The notes below the pieces were generated by a model that was not told the DNA's origin, did no database searches, and saw only the letters and a program-made list of their open reading frames with translations. This document shows positions 1 through 24,990 of a DNA stretch of 64,000 nucleotides, piece by piece; position 1 is the first letter of the stretch; the number at the start of each line of letters is the position of its first letter. This DNA comes from Mermis nigrescens (lineage: Eukaryota; Nematoda; Enoplea; Mermithida; Mermithidae). Made by a program: the position numbers and the translations under genes. Where the stretch lies: contig JAVLUZ010000154.1 of assembly GCA_036768485.1 (NCBI GenBank), positions 22,249,896-22,313,895 of the forward strand, read 5' to 3'.

Positions 1-603
1 GACTTTCCAGACCGACGTGCTAAGCATCATTTCGAATTTCGAGACATCTACTACTAATCGCTTTTTTCTGCGATAAGAGAAGTACCCAGAACTTGTTGCT
101 TATGATTCTGCTAATTACTTATTCAATCGATTCAGTTTTTGAAATAAAATAGTGATAAATAATACTAATTTATAGCATAAGCAAACGAAAATCAGAACCG
201 TGCGTTATTCTAGCACAGTCGGCTTTATAGATTCTAATGCTATCAGCTGTGAATACGAACAGGAACAGATACTACAAAAATTCCTTATGATATGGAACAA
301 ACATTTATAACAAGTAGAAAGACAAGATTCGATTAAAAAATTTATTGACCTTACTGACCAATAGCAGCTGGCCAAGTTTAAGAACGATGCTCAATTTCAG
401 TGGTCAAGGCCAAAGAGACTTTAAAACAAACGTCGAATAATGTCAAAAAATCTTTTACAAAAATCTTTCCAAGGATCTAAAAATTAATAATCCTTAATTT
501 CTCCTCAGTCAAGTCTATATTAGAAAATAAGTTCGCATCTGACGTTCTCTTTCCAATGTTATTTTCCATCTCTTTCCACTGTTTTGTCGAAAAATAGCAT
601 TAC
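1..603. other. AT-rich non-coding stretch
   Basis: No exon with both splice sites and an open frame is convincing on either strand. It lies downstream (3' side) of the minus-strand gene, so it may hold that gene's 3' UTR and flank. Confidence 0.4.
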
Positions 604-746
604 TTAAAGTAGACAAGTATGAATGATACCAAAATCATTTATTTTGTTGCCGGCCGATGCTTGATTCGTTGGAGACAAAAGTTGCCTTCTAGATTCAGCT
701 TCGTTCGTAAACGGATCATTTTGACTTTTTGAAGATGCTGATACAC
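604..746 (-). CDS. Minus-strand gene, exon A (terminal, TAA)
   Basis: Acceptor ATTTAG at 747-748. It encodes VSASSKSQNDPFTNEAES and more, ending at a TAA at 604-606. A GTATCA inside the exon could be a donor, so the stop might not be the true end. Confidence 0.5.
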
Positions 747-2506
747 CTAAATAAATAATGCATTAACAAAAAGAACTAAACACCGTCGCTGGTGAAAAAT
801 AAATAGTAAAACAAAAATTATATGGAAAATTAAGAGTTTTTAAAATTAAAATTTCAAATTCAAATTCAGAACTCCATACTTTGTTCAGTCTGGTTAGGTT
901 GTTTAACAGGTCCACGATGTCTAGGATCTTCTATAACAACAAAAAGAGGCGTCGACGTAGTACTAGCTAAAAAAGTAACAGATTTAAGATCAGTTAAAAA
1001 TTCTAAATTAATATCATTTTTTAAAAATATAATTGCTGCAAGCTACTTTGACTTGCCATTTTTACTGAGGTTCAATCTTTTTCTTATGTCTCTTTTGTGC
1101 AGCATTTTAATACAATCTTTGTTATTTTCTGTGAATATGAAGCAAACGACGGTAAATGCACTTAGCTCATTTTGGAAATACGATAAATTTGTGTGCCTAC
1201 ATTTGTTTGAGTGATTTTGAGTTTCAAATAAGAATACAAGATTTTATAAATTTCGTCTACCTTCTGGTTTGGGCGTTGTTCTTGAAATTTCTCGCTTAGC
1301 AAAGCATCCGTTGCATTGGATGATTCGTTGAATAATTCTGATCTTCCTAGAAAAGCGGGAAGAATTATCGTCTTTTTCAATCCACTCACTGTAATGCAAG
1401 ATAAATTGGAATTCGAATGCTAGTAATTGCACAGCCACAAACAAGTCACGCCCAGATATTTTATTATTAATATGTAAACGAAATCATTCAACGAATAAAA
1501 AGAAAACTTTGAAAATGGAATGCGGCAATGTGTTGTTCTTGTTTCAAGATGTAAATAAACTTAAATAAACGAAATCTTACTTAGTCCGGGAGGATGTATG
1601 ACGACCCCACCAAGCTCGGGCCTCAGTTCTAGCTTGCTAGTGCTGGATGATCCCGCATCTTCGAATTTCACTGAATCCACTTTACTTGTTGTCTCTTTCT
1701 GCACGGATAGACGCTGATCGAAACTCGATTCACGATCAATACTATTCTGAAGTCTCGCTAAGGGTGGAGCAGCTGAAATTAGAACGAAAGTTCATCTGTT
1801 TATCATGAAATAAAAATGAGACTAAGTTGTAAAAAATGGGTCGTTTCACTTAGAATCGGACAGACTTCTATGAATTTTTTATCATAGCTGTCAGGTTAGG
1901 ATAATTGCACTGAACTGACGCATAATTATCGTAAATTGTCGATTAGTGTCAGTAAGGAAATTTAAAAATAGTGATATGAACTAACTATAATGTCAAACTT
2001 CGATTCAGATCAGTAATTCAAACATATGCTTTATAATTCCCATCAATTTAATTGAGCCGAACACAATTTATTATGAAAATTGCAAAAGTCTTCCAATGAG
2101 AAATTTACCTGGAATTCTTGACGTCGTTGTCTTCCTCGAGCTATCCTCTAAATTCAGCGCTTGGTCAACAGGCCTAAGCGACAACTCATTTCTTTTGTCG
2201 TAAAATCCCGGTGGTGCTTTAGGCAAAGGGCCGGAAAATCGGGATTTCAATATTCTGTCTCCTTTGCCCGCTTCTTTATCCTCCCATTTGATTCCTCCGT
2301 TTTCAGATAGAGGCAATGTTTGCGGCGCTGAATGTTTTATTGAGTTTTGATTGCTTTGAGCGAGAATGTTGTCTTTTATAGGCGGAACAAAAGATGATGT
2401 AGTTTGTAAATCATTCCATTTTATTCCTTTGTCACCGAAATTCCACTTCACATCCCTTCTCTCGTCTAAAAATGATGCGAGTTTCCACGAATATGTTGCA
2501 TTCCTA
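604..2506 (-). CDS. Unrecognised Pro/Ser-rich protein, 3' part of gene (five exons)
   Basis: Minus-strand exons at 2109-2506, 1581-1772, 1261-1388 (or 1182-1388), 880-966 and 604-746. Three junctions fit in phase: E/D (phase 1), D/C (phase 1, rebuilding a Met codon) and B/A (phase 1, rebuilding Ser). The product is hydrophilic and looks disordered. It has three similar tryptophan patches (VKWNF, IKWND, IKWED), a PLPKAPPGFYDKR stretch and a late VVIHPPGL stretch. No catalytic domain, membrane segment or zinc motif is visible in these exons. I do not recognise the family; RNA-binding or scaffold proteins with short linear motifs look like this. The C/B junction needs the longer form of exon C or an unseen mini-exon. 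The 5' end is not identified. That these exons form one gene is inferred from phase and spacing. Confidence 0.6.
880..966 (-). CDS. Minus-strand gene, exon B
   Basis: Acceptor CTTTTTTAG and donor CAAA/GTATGG, 28 full codons (STTSTPLFVVIEDPRHRGP and following), phase 1 in and phase 1 out. It joins exon A in frame. Confidence 0.55.
1261..1388 (-). CDS. Minus-strand gene, exon C
   Basis: Acceptor ATTACAG. The first two bases complete an ATG codon with exon D. It encodes SGLKKTIILPAFLGRSE and then a polar stretch. The donor AAG/GTAGAC leaves phase 0, which does not fit exon B (phase 1 in). Donor C/GTATTT at 1182 restores the phase and adds 26 codons. Confidence 0.55.
1581..1772 (-). CDS. Minus-strand gene, exon D
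   Basis: Acceptor TTTCAG and strong donor A/GTAAGA, phase 1 in and phase 1 out, 63 full codons plus split codons. The peptide is polar, contains SSTSKLELRPELGG and ends in a conserved-looking HPPGL. Confidence 0.65.
2109..2506 (-). CDS. Minus-strand gene, exon E (largest)
   Basis: This 398 bp exon is open throughout. Its acceptor is CAG before T-AGG-AAT and its donor is CCAG/GTAAAT. It encodes 132 full codons with the three K-W-acidic/asparagine patches and the PLPKAPPGF motif. It enters in phase 2 and leaves in phase 1. The open frame runs on upstream through hydrophobic codons to 2658, which I take as intron. A start inside that stretch would give a signal-like N-terminus and cannot be excluded. 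Confidence 0.65.
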
Positions 2507-2749
2507 CTGATACTTGTTATAAATACAGCGAAGCAATGTAATAAAAACATGACACATATAATAAAAGCATGATCGAAAAAGTGTATATTAAACCATAGAA
2601 TGAAAACGAAATTTGCGAATAATATTTTGAATACGAACCTGTATGTTACACGCATCAAGAGTGTATTAAGACTTGAATGCTACTAAACGTTGAACTAGAT
2701 GCAATAACTCTTAATATAAAAGATGTTTGCATGTCAAGGTTGTAAAAGT

Positions 2750-2960
2750 AGTAACCAGATATACACCTGGAAGCTTGGGGGTCTCTTGACCCCCAGAAAA
2801 GAAAAATTGGAAATTTCCAAGAGAAAACAAGACAAAATACACATCGAAAATAGATGAAAATCAAAAATTTTAGCAACATTGCTTAGAATAGACAGAAACT
2901 TTGAATTAACAGGAACATTTTGGCTTCGAAAAAGCTCTATTGCCATTGCAGATGCCATGC
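2750..2960. repeat. G-run/C-run short repeat (ACCAGACAT...GCATCTATG type), copy 1
   Basis: It begins ACCAGATATACACCTGG with a GGGGGTC run and ends near GTGCATCTATGAT. Copies with the same beginning (ACCAGACATRYACATGGGGG) and end lie at 10915-11180 and 22866-23150. No terminal inverted repeat or target duplication was found. Confidence 0.5.
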
Positions 2961-3796
2961 GTGCATCTATGATTGCAGCGTTTCGCTTTTTACATCATTT
3001 CTTTAAAATGTGTTTCGCTTTCATCAGATAATATTTTGAAGGACAAAAGCTTCTCTTGCTCAAATATCCGTTTTTAAGAGGCAAAGGCTCAATCGCACGT
3101 GTAAAAGGGGATGGATAAATTCCCTACCCAAAGTAGGCCGTCCACATTTCCTAATAGTTTGCAAGATTCTTTATCCATTCCCCGATTTTTTTGTAAAAAA
3201 TTAAGTTTTTGTCTTTTCTCATAAAAACATCCCATGGCCGACTACTCTGCCGACTAAAAATTATAAGCCTTTACATGTATGGGCTTTACTGGTCTCTTAC
3301 GTTTTCATTTTATGGTAATGCTCTGGGACTCCGCTCCTGATTTATTTTATCAGAGACCTTAAACATGATTACAGATACCGCCTAATTTACTCTTGTAATG
3401 GTTTTACTTTTCGCAAGAATACAGGATGATTTATGATGAAGAATAAAGTTGCATATGACATATTTATTGCTTTACAGAATATCTAAAATGTTTTGATTTG
3501 TAACAGAGATTTATTTTTATGCAAATCAATCTCCGCATATTATAATTCATTTAGATAATTCTGTTAAGGTTGACAGCGAGGCGCTCATGAATAACATTTG
3601 CATTTTAAATATTGTGCACAATTAGGAAGCTAAAATACCATAAGTTTGTTGAAGTTTGCTTGATATTTAAAAAGATAAAAATTGATAAACAAGTGTGCAA
3701 CGCATGAAAATGTAAAAATGTATGTGCACGAAATTTATGTTAAATTATCTAACATTGTGCGTTTCTAGCAATTCTACTAAGTTTTCGATATTTAAC

Positions 3797-3876
3797 AGGT
3801 AGCATGATGGCATCTTTAGTAGCAACGAGGTTGACACTTTCGTTCGGCTTCGGTGGTCCAGCCACGAATGTGGTAC
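3797..3876 (-). CDS. Tentative upstream exon of the minus-strand gene
   Basis: Acceptor AATTTTAG and donor CCT/GTTAAA frame 80 bp. The best-looking frame gives TTFVAGPPKPNESVNLVATK but leaves phase 0, while exon E needs phase 2. Another frame fits the phase but reads less naturally. The opposite strand also shows splice-like ends here, so the strand is not secure. Confidence 0.25.
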
Positions 3877-5162
3877 CTAAAATTTAAAAGTTGATATACA
3901 TATACGCCCGATGAAGTGCAAAGTAATTGATAGGTACGTGTCATTTTTGTTTTGCAGTTTAGCTAGGTCTTGAAGGTTACAAAAGCATTCTTGATTATTG
4001 CTTGTCTCATTGCTTGAAAAAGGTTACGAAATAAGTTAGAATTACTTCTTTCGGGAAATCGGGAATCCATTCAATACAAAATATTCTTTCAAAATAATAC
4101 TGTGTTTTGTAAAATAATCATGTATAATCCATTGCAATGCAAAGAACACACATTATCATAGGTTGCGCGATAGCGCTACCTATAATATACTTGGCCTCCT
4201 TTTTTCTTATATGTTTATCACAGCGAGTGCGAAATTTTTCTCCCCCCTCACAGCTATAACGGCACACATCTGGGAGGTGCGGTTTTTTTAATCGATAGAT
4301 AATTAAAAAATTCGATGTCGGTCTTTTTTTTTGTTTACACTCAATACCGAGTTAGCAATGAGCGTGTAAAGTGTAAACCGAAAAATCAAATAATTTGCGG
4401 AGGGCCAATTTTTTTCAAAATGTTGCCCCCAAGCTGTAGATTACGAATCTGACCTTAAAATTTTTTTACACTCGATGGTTGTTGCATAAAAGTGTAAAGT
4501 ATACGTGTTTTTTACTCTTTGCGTGTCCTTCAGCTTATCTAACTCAATTTTGGTTTCTGTGCAGTCCAATCAGTTTTATAATGTAGAGGGTTGCAAAATC
4601 TCAAAACCGAATTTTTTTGTTTTTCTTATAATGCAATATTTCTTTATCTGTGATCGTTTTAGTGTAAAGGGTTCGAGACGAAAAACGATATTTCTTCAAC
4701 TACTCCGCTAAGTAGGCGGAACATGCTAATTATGCTTAAAAGGTGCCCTGACCTTAGCGTTACAGATCCCAGCTTATTTTGTTTCTATACACCCAATATT
4801 GCGGTATAAGCACAAGTGTAAAGTTTACACCGAGAAGCATTTTTGCGCCCAGAGCGTCGTAGATGATGAATTTTTTTAAAATGTTCTCCGTAAGGTCAGA
4901 ATAACGAATCTGACCTTTAAACTTTTCTACAGCCAGTGTTTGTTGAGGTATGAAGAGGTGAACGTTGAATTATACCTACACCTATTTTCTAATGCCGATA
5001 GATAACTCCGTATTGCATATTGTTTGATCAGATTTTCCTTATTTCAGAGGTTTTTGACTCTCTTTAATAAATAACTACTTTTATCATCATAAATGCACTA
5101 TTCTTAAACTTCAGTAGAATGATGAATATTTTTCAAAATAGTATAATCAAGCTGAAATCTTC

Positions 5163-5250
5163 CGATATGCCGAGTTGGCGCAGTGGTTGACAACTCCGTT
5201 CTCGGATGCGGTCTTAAGAAAAGAATGATGGTTCGAATCTTCTGAATGCT
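5163..5250 (+). other. tRNA-like (Pol III box A/box B) segment within the composite element
   Basis: GCCGAGTTGGCGCAGTGGTT resembles the D-arm/box A of a Leu- or Ser-type tRNA. GGTTCGAATC about 60 bp further is a perfect box B, and a T-run follows. The acceptor and T stems do not pair well, so this is a relic or SINE-like promoter rather than a working tRNA. The inverted copy at about 14235-14330 keeps a weaker version. Confidence 0.45.
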
Positions 5251-6339
5251 GACTTTTTCATTTTTTTAATTCTCTTGGCAAAACCATGCACTTCATTTGA
5301 CTTATTCATCTATTTAGGTTCTGCAGATAGCACTTTTTTGTTTTTTAAATTTCGCCTCAGTTCTCGAATGGGAGTGGGAAGAGTGCGAAAATCTGGGGGT
5401 GAAAAGACACATTTTGGCCGAGTTTTCGACTTGTTTATGTCTGCCAACAACTCCGGTTATGAGTTTTAGGAAATTTTTTCTGACAGATATGTACTACGGA
5501 TCAAGGGCTATCTTGTGCTTACCAGCAAACTTTTCTACAATCAATACGCAGTTAATACCAGGGTTTTAAACTTTACACTCTAGTGGATGAGTAAAAAAAC
5601 AGATTTTGTCCAAGATTTCTCTGCAAACTTTTTCGGTTATGAGTTGGGATGAATTGAATAAAATAGAAATAAAGTAACTTCTAATGGCTACACGTCGAAG
5701 CAAGCCGCGTTCAAAAAAACGTAATATTGAGTTGTTTATGGGGTGTAAAGTTCGAAATCTGAGGTGTAAAGTGGGCGAAAAAAACAGGGTTTTTTTCGTA
5801 TTTTCATTGGTTAATCATATCAAATATTTTGCGGAACATAAGTTTGGCACATACAAACGTACTACAATCAAAGGGCAACAAACTGGCCCGAACCGAATTT
5901 ATTTACATTCAATGGGGCGTTAGGTTCAGATTTTTAAAGTTTACAATGTGGTGGACAGTGGAAAATACGTGTTTGTACATTTTTTGTTCGCCACTTTCTC
6001 TGTTCAGAAGTCGGGCGAGGTCGAATAGGATAAAAATAAAGTACTTTCTAAGGGGTACGCGTCACAGCGAATTGCGTTTGTTTACATCAGTATTTAGCTT
6101 TTTCGGGAGGTGTAAAGTCAAAAAAATGGGGGACTTAAACGTGTTTCTGCCTTGTTATTTTCTGTCAAGTTCTGGGTTATGAGTCTGGACATAATCTCAA
6201 GTCTAAAAATGAACCAGAAACCAAATGTGATACGCCAGTTTGTTTGCACACAACAGTGGTGTAAAGTGGTTGGCATGTGATATTTATTTTTTTGATGTAC
6301 TGAAATCACGCTAATTAAAAGTAGTGTACTAGCAAAGAA

Positions 6340-7085
6340 AAATGCTCCGATGGAACAAAAAAGATGAATATACTTGGAATTGTGGATTATTAAGGATGTA
6401 AAAGGAGGGGACTAGGAAAAATCTACTTAAAGTCGCAAAATCTGCTAAAAATCACACTTTCTCTAAGCAACGCTAAAAATCGAAGTATATTCTGCGGCCT
6501 CTAAAAAAGTGTCTTTTTTAAATAATGTTCAAAGTTTCAGATAAGAGTGTATAAACGGAATCTGTAATGTTTATTTTTTAAAATTGCTGGCAAGTAGCAA
6601 CGCTGACTAGCTTCGTATCCTGATTGATAGAAAACTAAGTGGTATTGTATTTAAAGTTGTTTTATTTTGTTTTGAGCATTAAAGCAAGCAAAGCAGGGGC
6701 CGATTGATTAGTGCACACAATCGTTAAGGGAGTGCTAGTGTACCTACATTTAGTCTGTTTCAAGTCATCAAGTCAACTTACGCGTTTCCTACTGTTTTAA
6801 ACCATTCATTCAATTGGCTTAGAAAGACTGTCAGTTTACTCAACATCATTTCCCATAGCTACTGCGTAGCTAACGTGCTGCTTTTTCAATCATTTTATGG
6901 TTAAATATTTATTTTAATCTGTTGGCCGCAGAATATACTTCGATTTTTTGCGTTGCTTAGAGAAAGTGTGATTTTTAGCAGATTTTGCGACTTTAAGTAG
7001 ATTTTTCCTAGTCCCCTCCTTTTACATCCTTAATAATCCACAATTCCAAGTATATTCATCTTTTTGTTCCATCGGAGCATTTTTC
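6340..7085. repeat. Foldback module (long inverted repeat) of copy i
   Basis: Arms 6340-6510 and 6925-7085 are near-perfect reverse complements. Both contain AAATGCTCCGATGGAAC and CGAAGTATATTCTGCGGCC or their complements. The transcript would fold into a long double-stranded hairpin. Confidence 0.8.
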
Positions 7086-7099
7086 TTTTAAGTTATCAT

Positions 7100-8151
7100 A
7101 ATATTTTACTGATGTACTGCAAAAACAGTGGTGGTAGCGTAAACAACAGAAGTCATAAAATTTAAAAAGTGTCTTCTCCTAACTGACGTCTCAGTTATAT
7201 ACATATATTACCTTAAGCACTGAATGAAAAATCCAATGTTTTGTGAGCTGTCAAATAAACTTTTTATCCAAGATATTAAAGAGAAATCTCACAAAATAAA
7301 TTTTGATTATACTCATATACTTCCTAAGCCCGAATGATTATTTTAATTCGCACAATTTCCTTGTTTGACAATCTTAATACGAGGGTAGATACAATTTTTG
7401 TGAGTTTTAATAAATAAAAAATAGAATAACGTGTGAAAGAAGTAAGTGCTCGACATGAAAGATTATAAATGAATTTCGAACGATAAATTGGAGAAAACAG
7501 CCACATGTTGGCTGCTGACCATGTGCGAAAAATCATCTCTCTGCTCAGTGAATTTTAGTTTATCACTATGTTAATAACATGTCATATCTGTTGTCCCTTC
7601 AACTCTCTTGCAATTATTATCAAAAATATCAATCAGTTTTAAAGCTTTTGCGCGACGGACAGTCAATTATTGGACCAGATCTTGCTCAATAGCGAATCAT
7701 TGTGAAAAGATTTTTAAATCGGAAATTCGCAGTAGATATGTAAGTTACAGGAATGCTTATTGCTCACATGAAAGCGTTTAAAAGTCACTAATTTTGGAAA
7801 GGAAACCCTATTCAATATAAAAAGCGTTGATTTGTATTTAATCAAATCTTCTCATTAGATTAAACTGAAAAGCCCCATAGATCATTAGTTATGAATGACC
7901 CGCAGAATTTGTATTTTTATTTTTGAGTCCATCGTACCTCAATGAATGCAGGCCATTAAATTACACTCGACAAAGCTAAACATAATAATTTTTACGTTAT
8001 GTTTTATGAATGTCACCTCTATTCAATTATTTTGGCATTTAATTCCAAAAAATCCTTTTGTCTGTCCTCAGGCAATTCATTCAACCCTTACTGGGCTCAC
8101 TGAGCATTTTCTTGTGATATCGAACATATGCACTTACATCCTGGTCTGGGC
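7100..8151. other. AT-rich intergenic DNA, nothing recognised
   Basis: No splice-bounded open frame, RNA gene or repeat copy was recognised. Confidence 0.35.
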
Positions 8152-8264
8152 CTATGATGAAAAATTAATTATTGAAATGGTCCTTTCGTCTGCGACGTAT
8201 GCTTCGCCTTGAGTGCCGTCGGCTGGGTAATACATAGCTCCCAAGGGCTGCCCATAATAGGGCG
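8152..8264 (-). CDS. Tentative isolated exon, unknown product
   Basis: After an acceptor-like ATATCAG, the minus strand reads APYYGQPLGAMYYPADGTQG and then EAYVADER before a TAG. Its composition is protein-like, unlike the surrounding AT-rich frames. No partner exon or good donor is visible. It could be the last exon of a small gene, an exon of the minus-strand gene further left, or chance. Confidence 0.3.
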
Positions 8265-8299
8265 CTGATATGGATTTTTGTCCAATTACAATATTAATT

Positions 8300-9960
8300 A
8301 GCGCTGAAGTAGTAAGAAAATAAGGCGATAACATTATGTCGGTGATTATTAACAATTAGGAATAAAATTTTTGTGGGTGGTGTCTTATTAAATACGCGAA
8401 ATCTTACATTTCGTATTGCTGTTGCAAAAACGAGTTTAATATTTGAAAAATTTTCACGGCTCATGAGGGCTACAATGACATTTAATAAAAGAAGTAGGTC
8501 AGTAGGATGTTCAAAAATGAAATAAATCCGTGCAGTAAATAACGATTGGGTCGAATTTAATCCGACATGTAGGCGAAATGCACTATTTTCGCAAAATATG
8601 AAACTTAAATTCGTGATTGATCAGAGGATAGAATAGAAACTCGGTGAAAAAAAATATTTAATATTACCTTCTACGTGTATCGTATATCAATAAAAAAATT
8701 TACTTCAATAATTCGCTCAAAAAAGTTAATTTCAAATTATTTCTATTTATTTCTTTATTCAATTTACTTTATTTCTTTAAGTGAAGCTAAAGCGACTTTA
8801 ATCGTGAAAGGATCCAAGACAACGGGAAATGTGAATGAAAGAAGTGCTGACCGGATCTTTACCACTCAATGTGACATATTAATTGAAGATTGAAGGAGTT
8901 TGTTTTCTGTTTTTGGGATCTGATAAATTTCAATGCTTTAGAGAGCTACGATAATATCTTGAGAATTTTTCACACATTGGTAATTCCTGCTATGTAGGAT
9001 ACTCATAAAATCAGGAAGTTATTGCATACAACTTCGCACACCGCTTTGAATTCTCAGGATAAAGAAATTTTGATGATTCTGAAAAGTGACAGATTTGATG
9101 CGTTGAAGCATGAATTCAACATATACATCGTAAATCAAATTAGGTAGTAACTACTTGTAGAGACATCATAGTCAAAGTTGCCGACCCAAACTTTCAAAAA
9201 CCTCAAATCGCTGACCGAAATATACCCAAAAATTAGGGTAAAACCTCAAAATTTGGAAATGACTTATATCTAATGTAAAGTAGCGTTTTAAGGCTTTATT
9301 GCTACTTTTGACGAGTTTGACCCACATAAAAGTTTATTTTTGTCATTTTTTTCAAAATGAGACAGTTCTTCGCAATTTCAGTTATCGATATTCGTTATCT
9401 AAGCAACTTAAGATGAATCTTTAATTATCATGATAATTGTGATTTCTAAATTAATGACAATTATTAATATTATGATTGTGGTTATTAAAATGACCAGATA
9501 AAAAACTTCGATATCTGTCGAATTCTGTCGATTTAAATTCTTAAAATTCATGCCCAAATTTTATTAGCTCCATTTAAGTTGTTTAGCCGGTTCCGGTTGT
9601 TTAGTCATCGAGTGCTTTATGTCATAGGCATGTCGTCTAACTTAAATTCCAGATTTTCTGACTAGTTACTCTGGTGTTTTTGTTTGATAACCCATCGTGA
9701 GATTGCCGTACATACCAACACTTCATTTGAAATAAATGTACGATGTTTTGAAAAAATTTAAGTTGGTAAACAATCAATTATTGGATATTTTGACAAAAAA
9801 TATGTGATGTATTAGTTTTGTGTTGATAACAAGTTTTTTGTCGTGTAATTTCAAAATGGTCATCTGAGATAAAACGGCGTAGTGCGTGCATTTGAAGGAC
9901 TTCTCTGTTCCCACACATGGAGTCACTGCACCTATCCAGTCACTCGAATCGCCCAGCAAA
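8300..9960. other. Intergenic DNA upstream of the cysteine-rich gene
   Basis: AT-rich, with no supported exon or repeat. Confidence 0.35.
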
Positions 9961-9969
9961 TGTAGGCTC

Positions 9970-10020
9970 ATATATATACTCATATGATCCCACACGGTTA
10001 TCTATAGAATCTTCATTAGG
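9970..10020 (+). promoter_or_regulatory. Possible TATA box and initiator
   Basis: TATATATA at 9971 lies about 40 bp before TCATTA at 10013, which fits an animal Inr. The ATG of the cysteine-rich gene follows at 10065. In AT-rich DNA such matches are common, so this is a weak call. Confidence 0.25.
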
Positions 10021-10064
10021 CTGCATTGTCTACACGAGTTTGTTATATTTTTTAAGCGATCAAT

Positions 10065-23280
<13,216 letters not shown>

Positions 23281-23739
23281 TGAACTTACAATCTGATTAT
23301 CGTGCTGTGTTGTAATGCCCCACAAAATTATAAGCTTTCTGTTACGTTATAGGAACAATTGATATAAGTCTGTTTTTCATTAATCGTGGTATATACCTAT
23401 TAAAACACTTCGCGGTACAGTGTACCTACATAATTTGCGCGGTCTAATTTGATAATTTAATCTAAATATGTCAAATTTAACCTACATAAGCAACATAGAC
23501 AGGATAAAATCTTATTTATGTGTATTAGGGTAGGCTCTTACCTAAACTGTATTAATGGATCGCCCTGCGTTATTTGAATCAATTCATCAACTGTATTCAA
23601 TGAATAATGTCGATCTTTTCAATTCAAGTAAAACAAATGAAACAGGTAGGTATACTAAAAATTCAACTAAAAATCGTACATAATTGCAACATTAGGGTAC
23701 CTATAGCTTTTTCCGGGCGTTTGGACGCATAGCGCAAGT
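23281..23739. other. 3' flank of the cysteine-rich gene
   Basis: AT-rich. No AATAAA directly after the stop was noted, and no repeat was recognised. Confidence 0.35.
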
Positions 23740-23940
23740 ATAATTAGCATATGTGAACTAATGGGTACCATACATGGGCAGCAAGAAAATTCTGGAAGGG
23801 TCTGGTTTGGGTGAGATCTCCAAAAATCGTCGAAAATGTTACTAAAATTAGAATTCTAAGGTCTATGTTAATCTGCGGGGTTTTCCAACTTCTGGGGATG
23901 TTAACCCCCCTCCCGACTCCCCTACGCCAACGTGTGATGT
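23740..23940. repeat. C-run short repeat related to families C/D
   Basis: ACCATACATGGGCAGCAAG, then AATTCTGG, and a C-rich end CCCCCCTCCCGACTCCCCTA. Boundaries uncertain. Confidence 0.4.
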
Positions 23941-24615
23941 GCACCTAAGCATTTAAAGCAGCGCTTATGGGTAAATGCAGGTTAATGCGCGTATGCTTGT
24001 TTATAGCTGCGCTGGGGGATAGAAATAAAGCGAAATAAAAATGGACCTCTTAATGGCAGGTTACATAGGCGTATTGGGCTAATTTGACCCAAAAACTTTT
24101 CCTTCACGTTAAAAATAGAGTTTTTTCGGCGTTTTACGTTGCCTTCTTATATTTAAAATCACTTATAGTGCAACATTTTTCGTGAAAATTTTAAAATTTG
24201 TGACAATGTTGTTCGAAGAAACGATGAAAATTTTTTTGAATTTAGCTAAAATTCGGTGCGAAGCGCCGAAAAATTTGTAATAGTTAGGCGGAAGATCGCT
24301 TTTAGTCTGTTTCGCCCAAGTTTGGGCAAAAGTTTTAAAAACCGTCTCCGACAATTAGCCAACAGACTGCGATTACAGTATTGACCTAATATACAGGGTG
24401 GGCCAAAAAAAGGCTACACCCGATGTAACATTATAACTTGGGCATGGATATAGAATTTTAAGACGTTGAATAATGTAGATAAACATGTATGTATTTGTTT
24501 AAGCTGCGTAAAAGTTTTGGCCAGGTGCGAGCAGTTCGCGCGCTAGAGCGATTTGTTTACACATCAGTTTGATATGCTTCAACCCCACAGTTTACGCATT
24601 GCCTCTCATTACTTA

Positions 24616-24990
24616 GAGTCTGTTTCACATAAGTTTGGGTATAAATTTTAAGAATTTTTTCAAAAGTAGGCCGACGGATTACGATAATTATATATCAAAT
24701 CAACGCCATAATGGCAATCTGTCCGCTTACATATTGTCGGACATAGTTTTTAAAATTTATGTCCAAACTTGCGTGAAACCAGGTGCGGATTTAGGGGCAG
24801 GCGGGAGGCGGCCGCCCCACCTCCCCATTGGCCCAAAATAGTGCGCAAAATTAAGGATTTTTGAGCGATTTTTAGAGATTTTCGGGTTAAAACGGCTAAT
24901 TTTTCCGCCCAAGTCAGGGTTCCGCGCCCCTTAGGGGTACCGCCCCCCCCTTGGGAAAATCCTGGATCCGCCACTGCGTGAAAGAGACTA
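24616..24990. mobile_element. Second AGTCTGTTTCACA MITE, inside the mariner-like element
   Basis: Left AGAGTCTGTTTCACATAAG, right CCAAACTTGCGTGAAA ... GAGACTATAG, with a centre like the copy at 63866-64000. It is cut near its right end by the 197 bp element. Confidence 0.65.
24780..24976. mobile_element. 197 bp hAT-like MITE with 8 bp target duplication
   Basis: Ends CAGGTGCGGATTTAG and the complement of CAGTGGCGGATCCAGG. It is flanked by CGTGAAAC and CGTGAAAG (7 of 8 match). It is the innermost of four nested layers. Confidence 0.75.

Larger units (their letters stand above)
4155..7090 (+). mobile_element. Composite hairpin/foldback element, copy i
   Basis: The left end is a short palindrome (AGGTTGCGCGATAGCGCTACCT) followed by TATAATATACTTGG. 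The body to about 6300 repeats TGTAAA/TTTACA words. The right end is a foldback: 6340-6510 is the reverse complement of 6925-7085, around a loop of about 400 bp. The same three parts in the same order occur at 11877-15336 and 60256-63603 (inverted) and 18245-21065 (partly). No ORF resembles a transposase, so it looks non-autonomous. Superfamily unknown. Confidence 0.75.
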
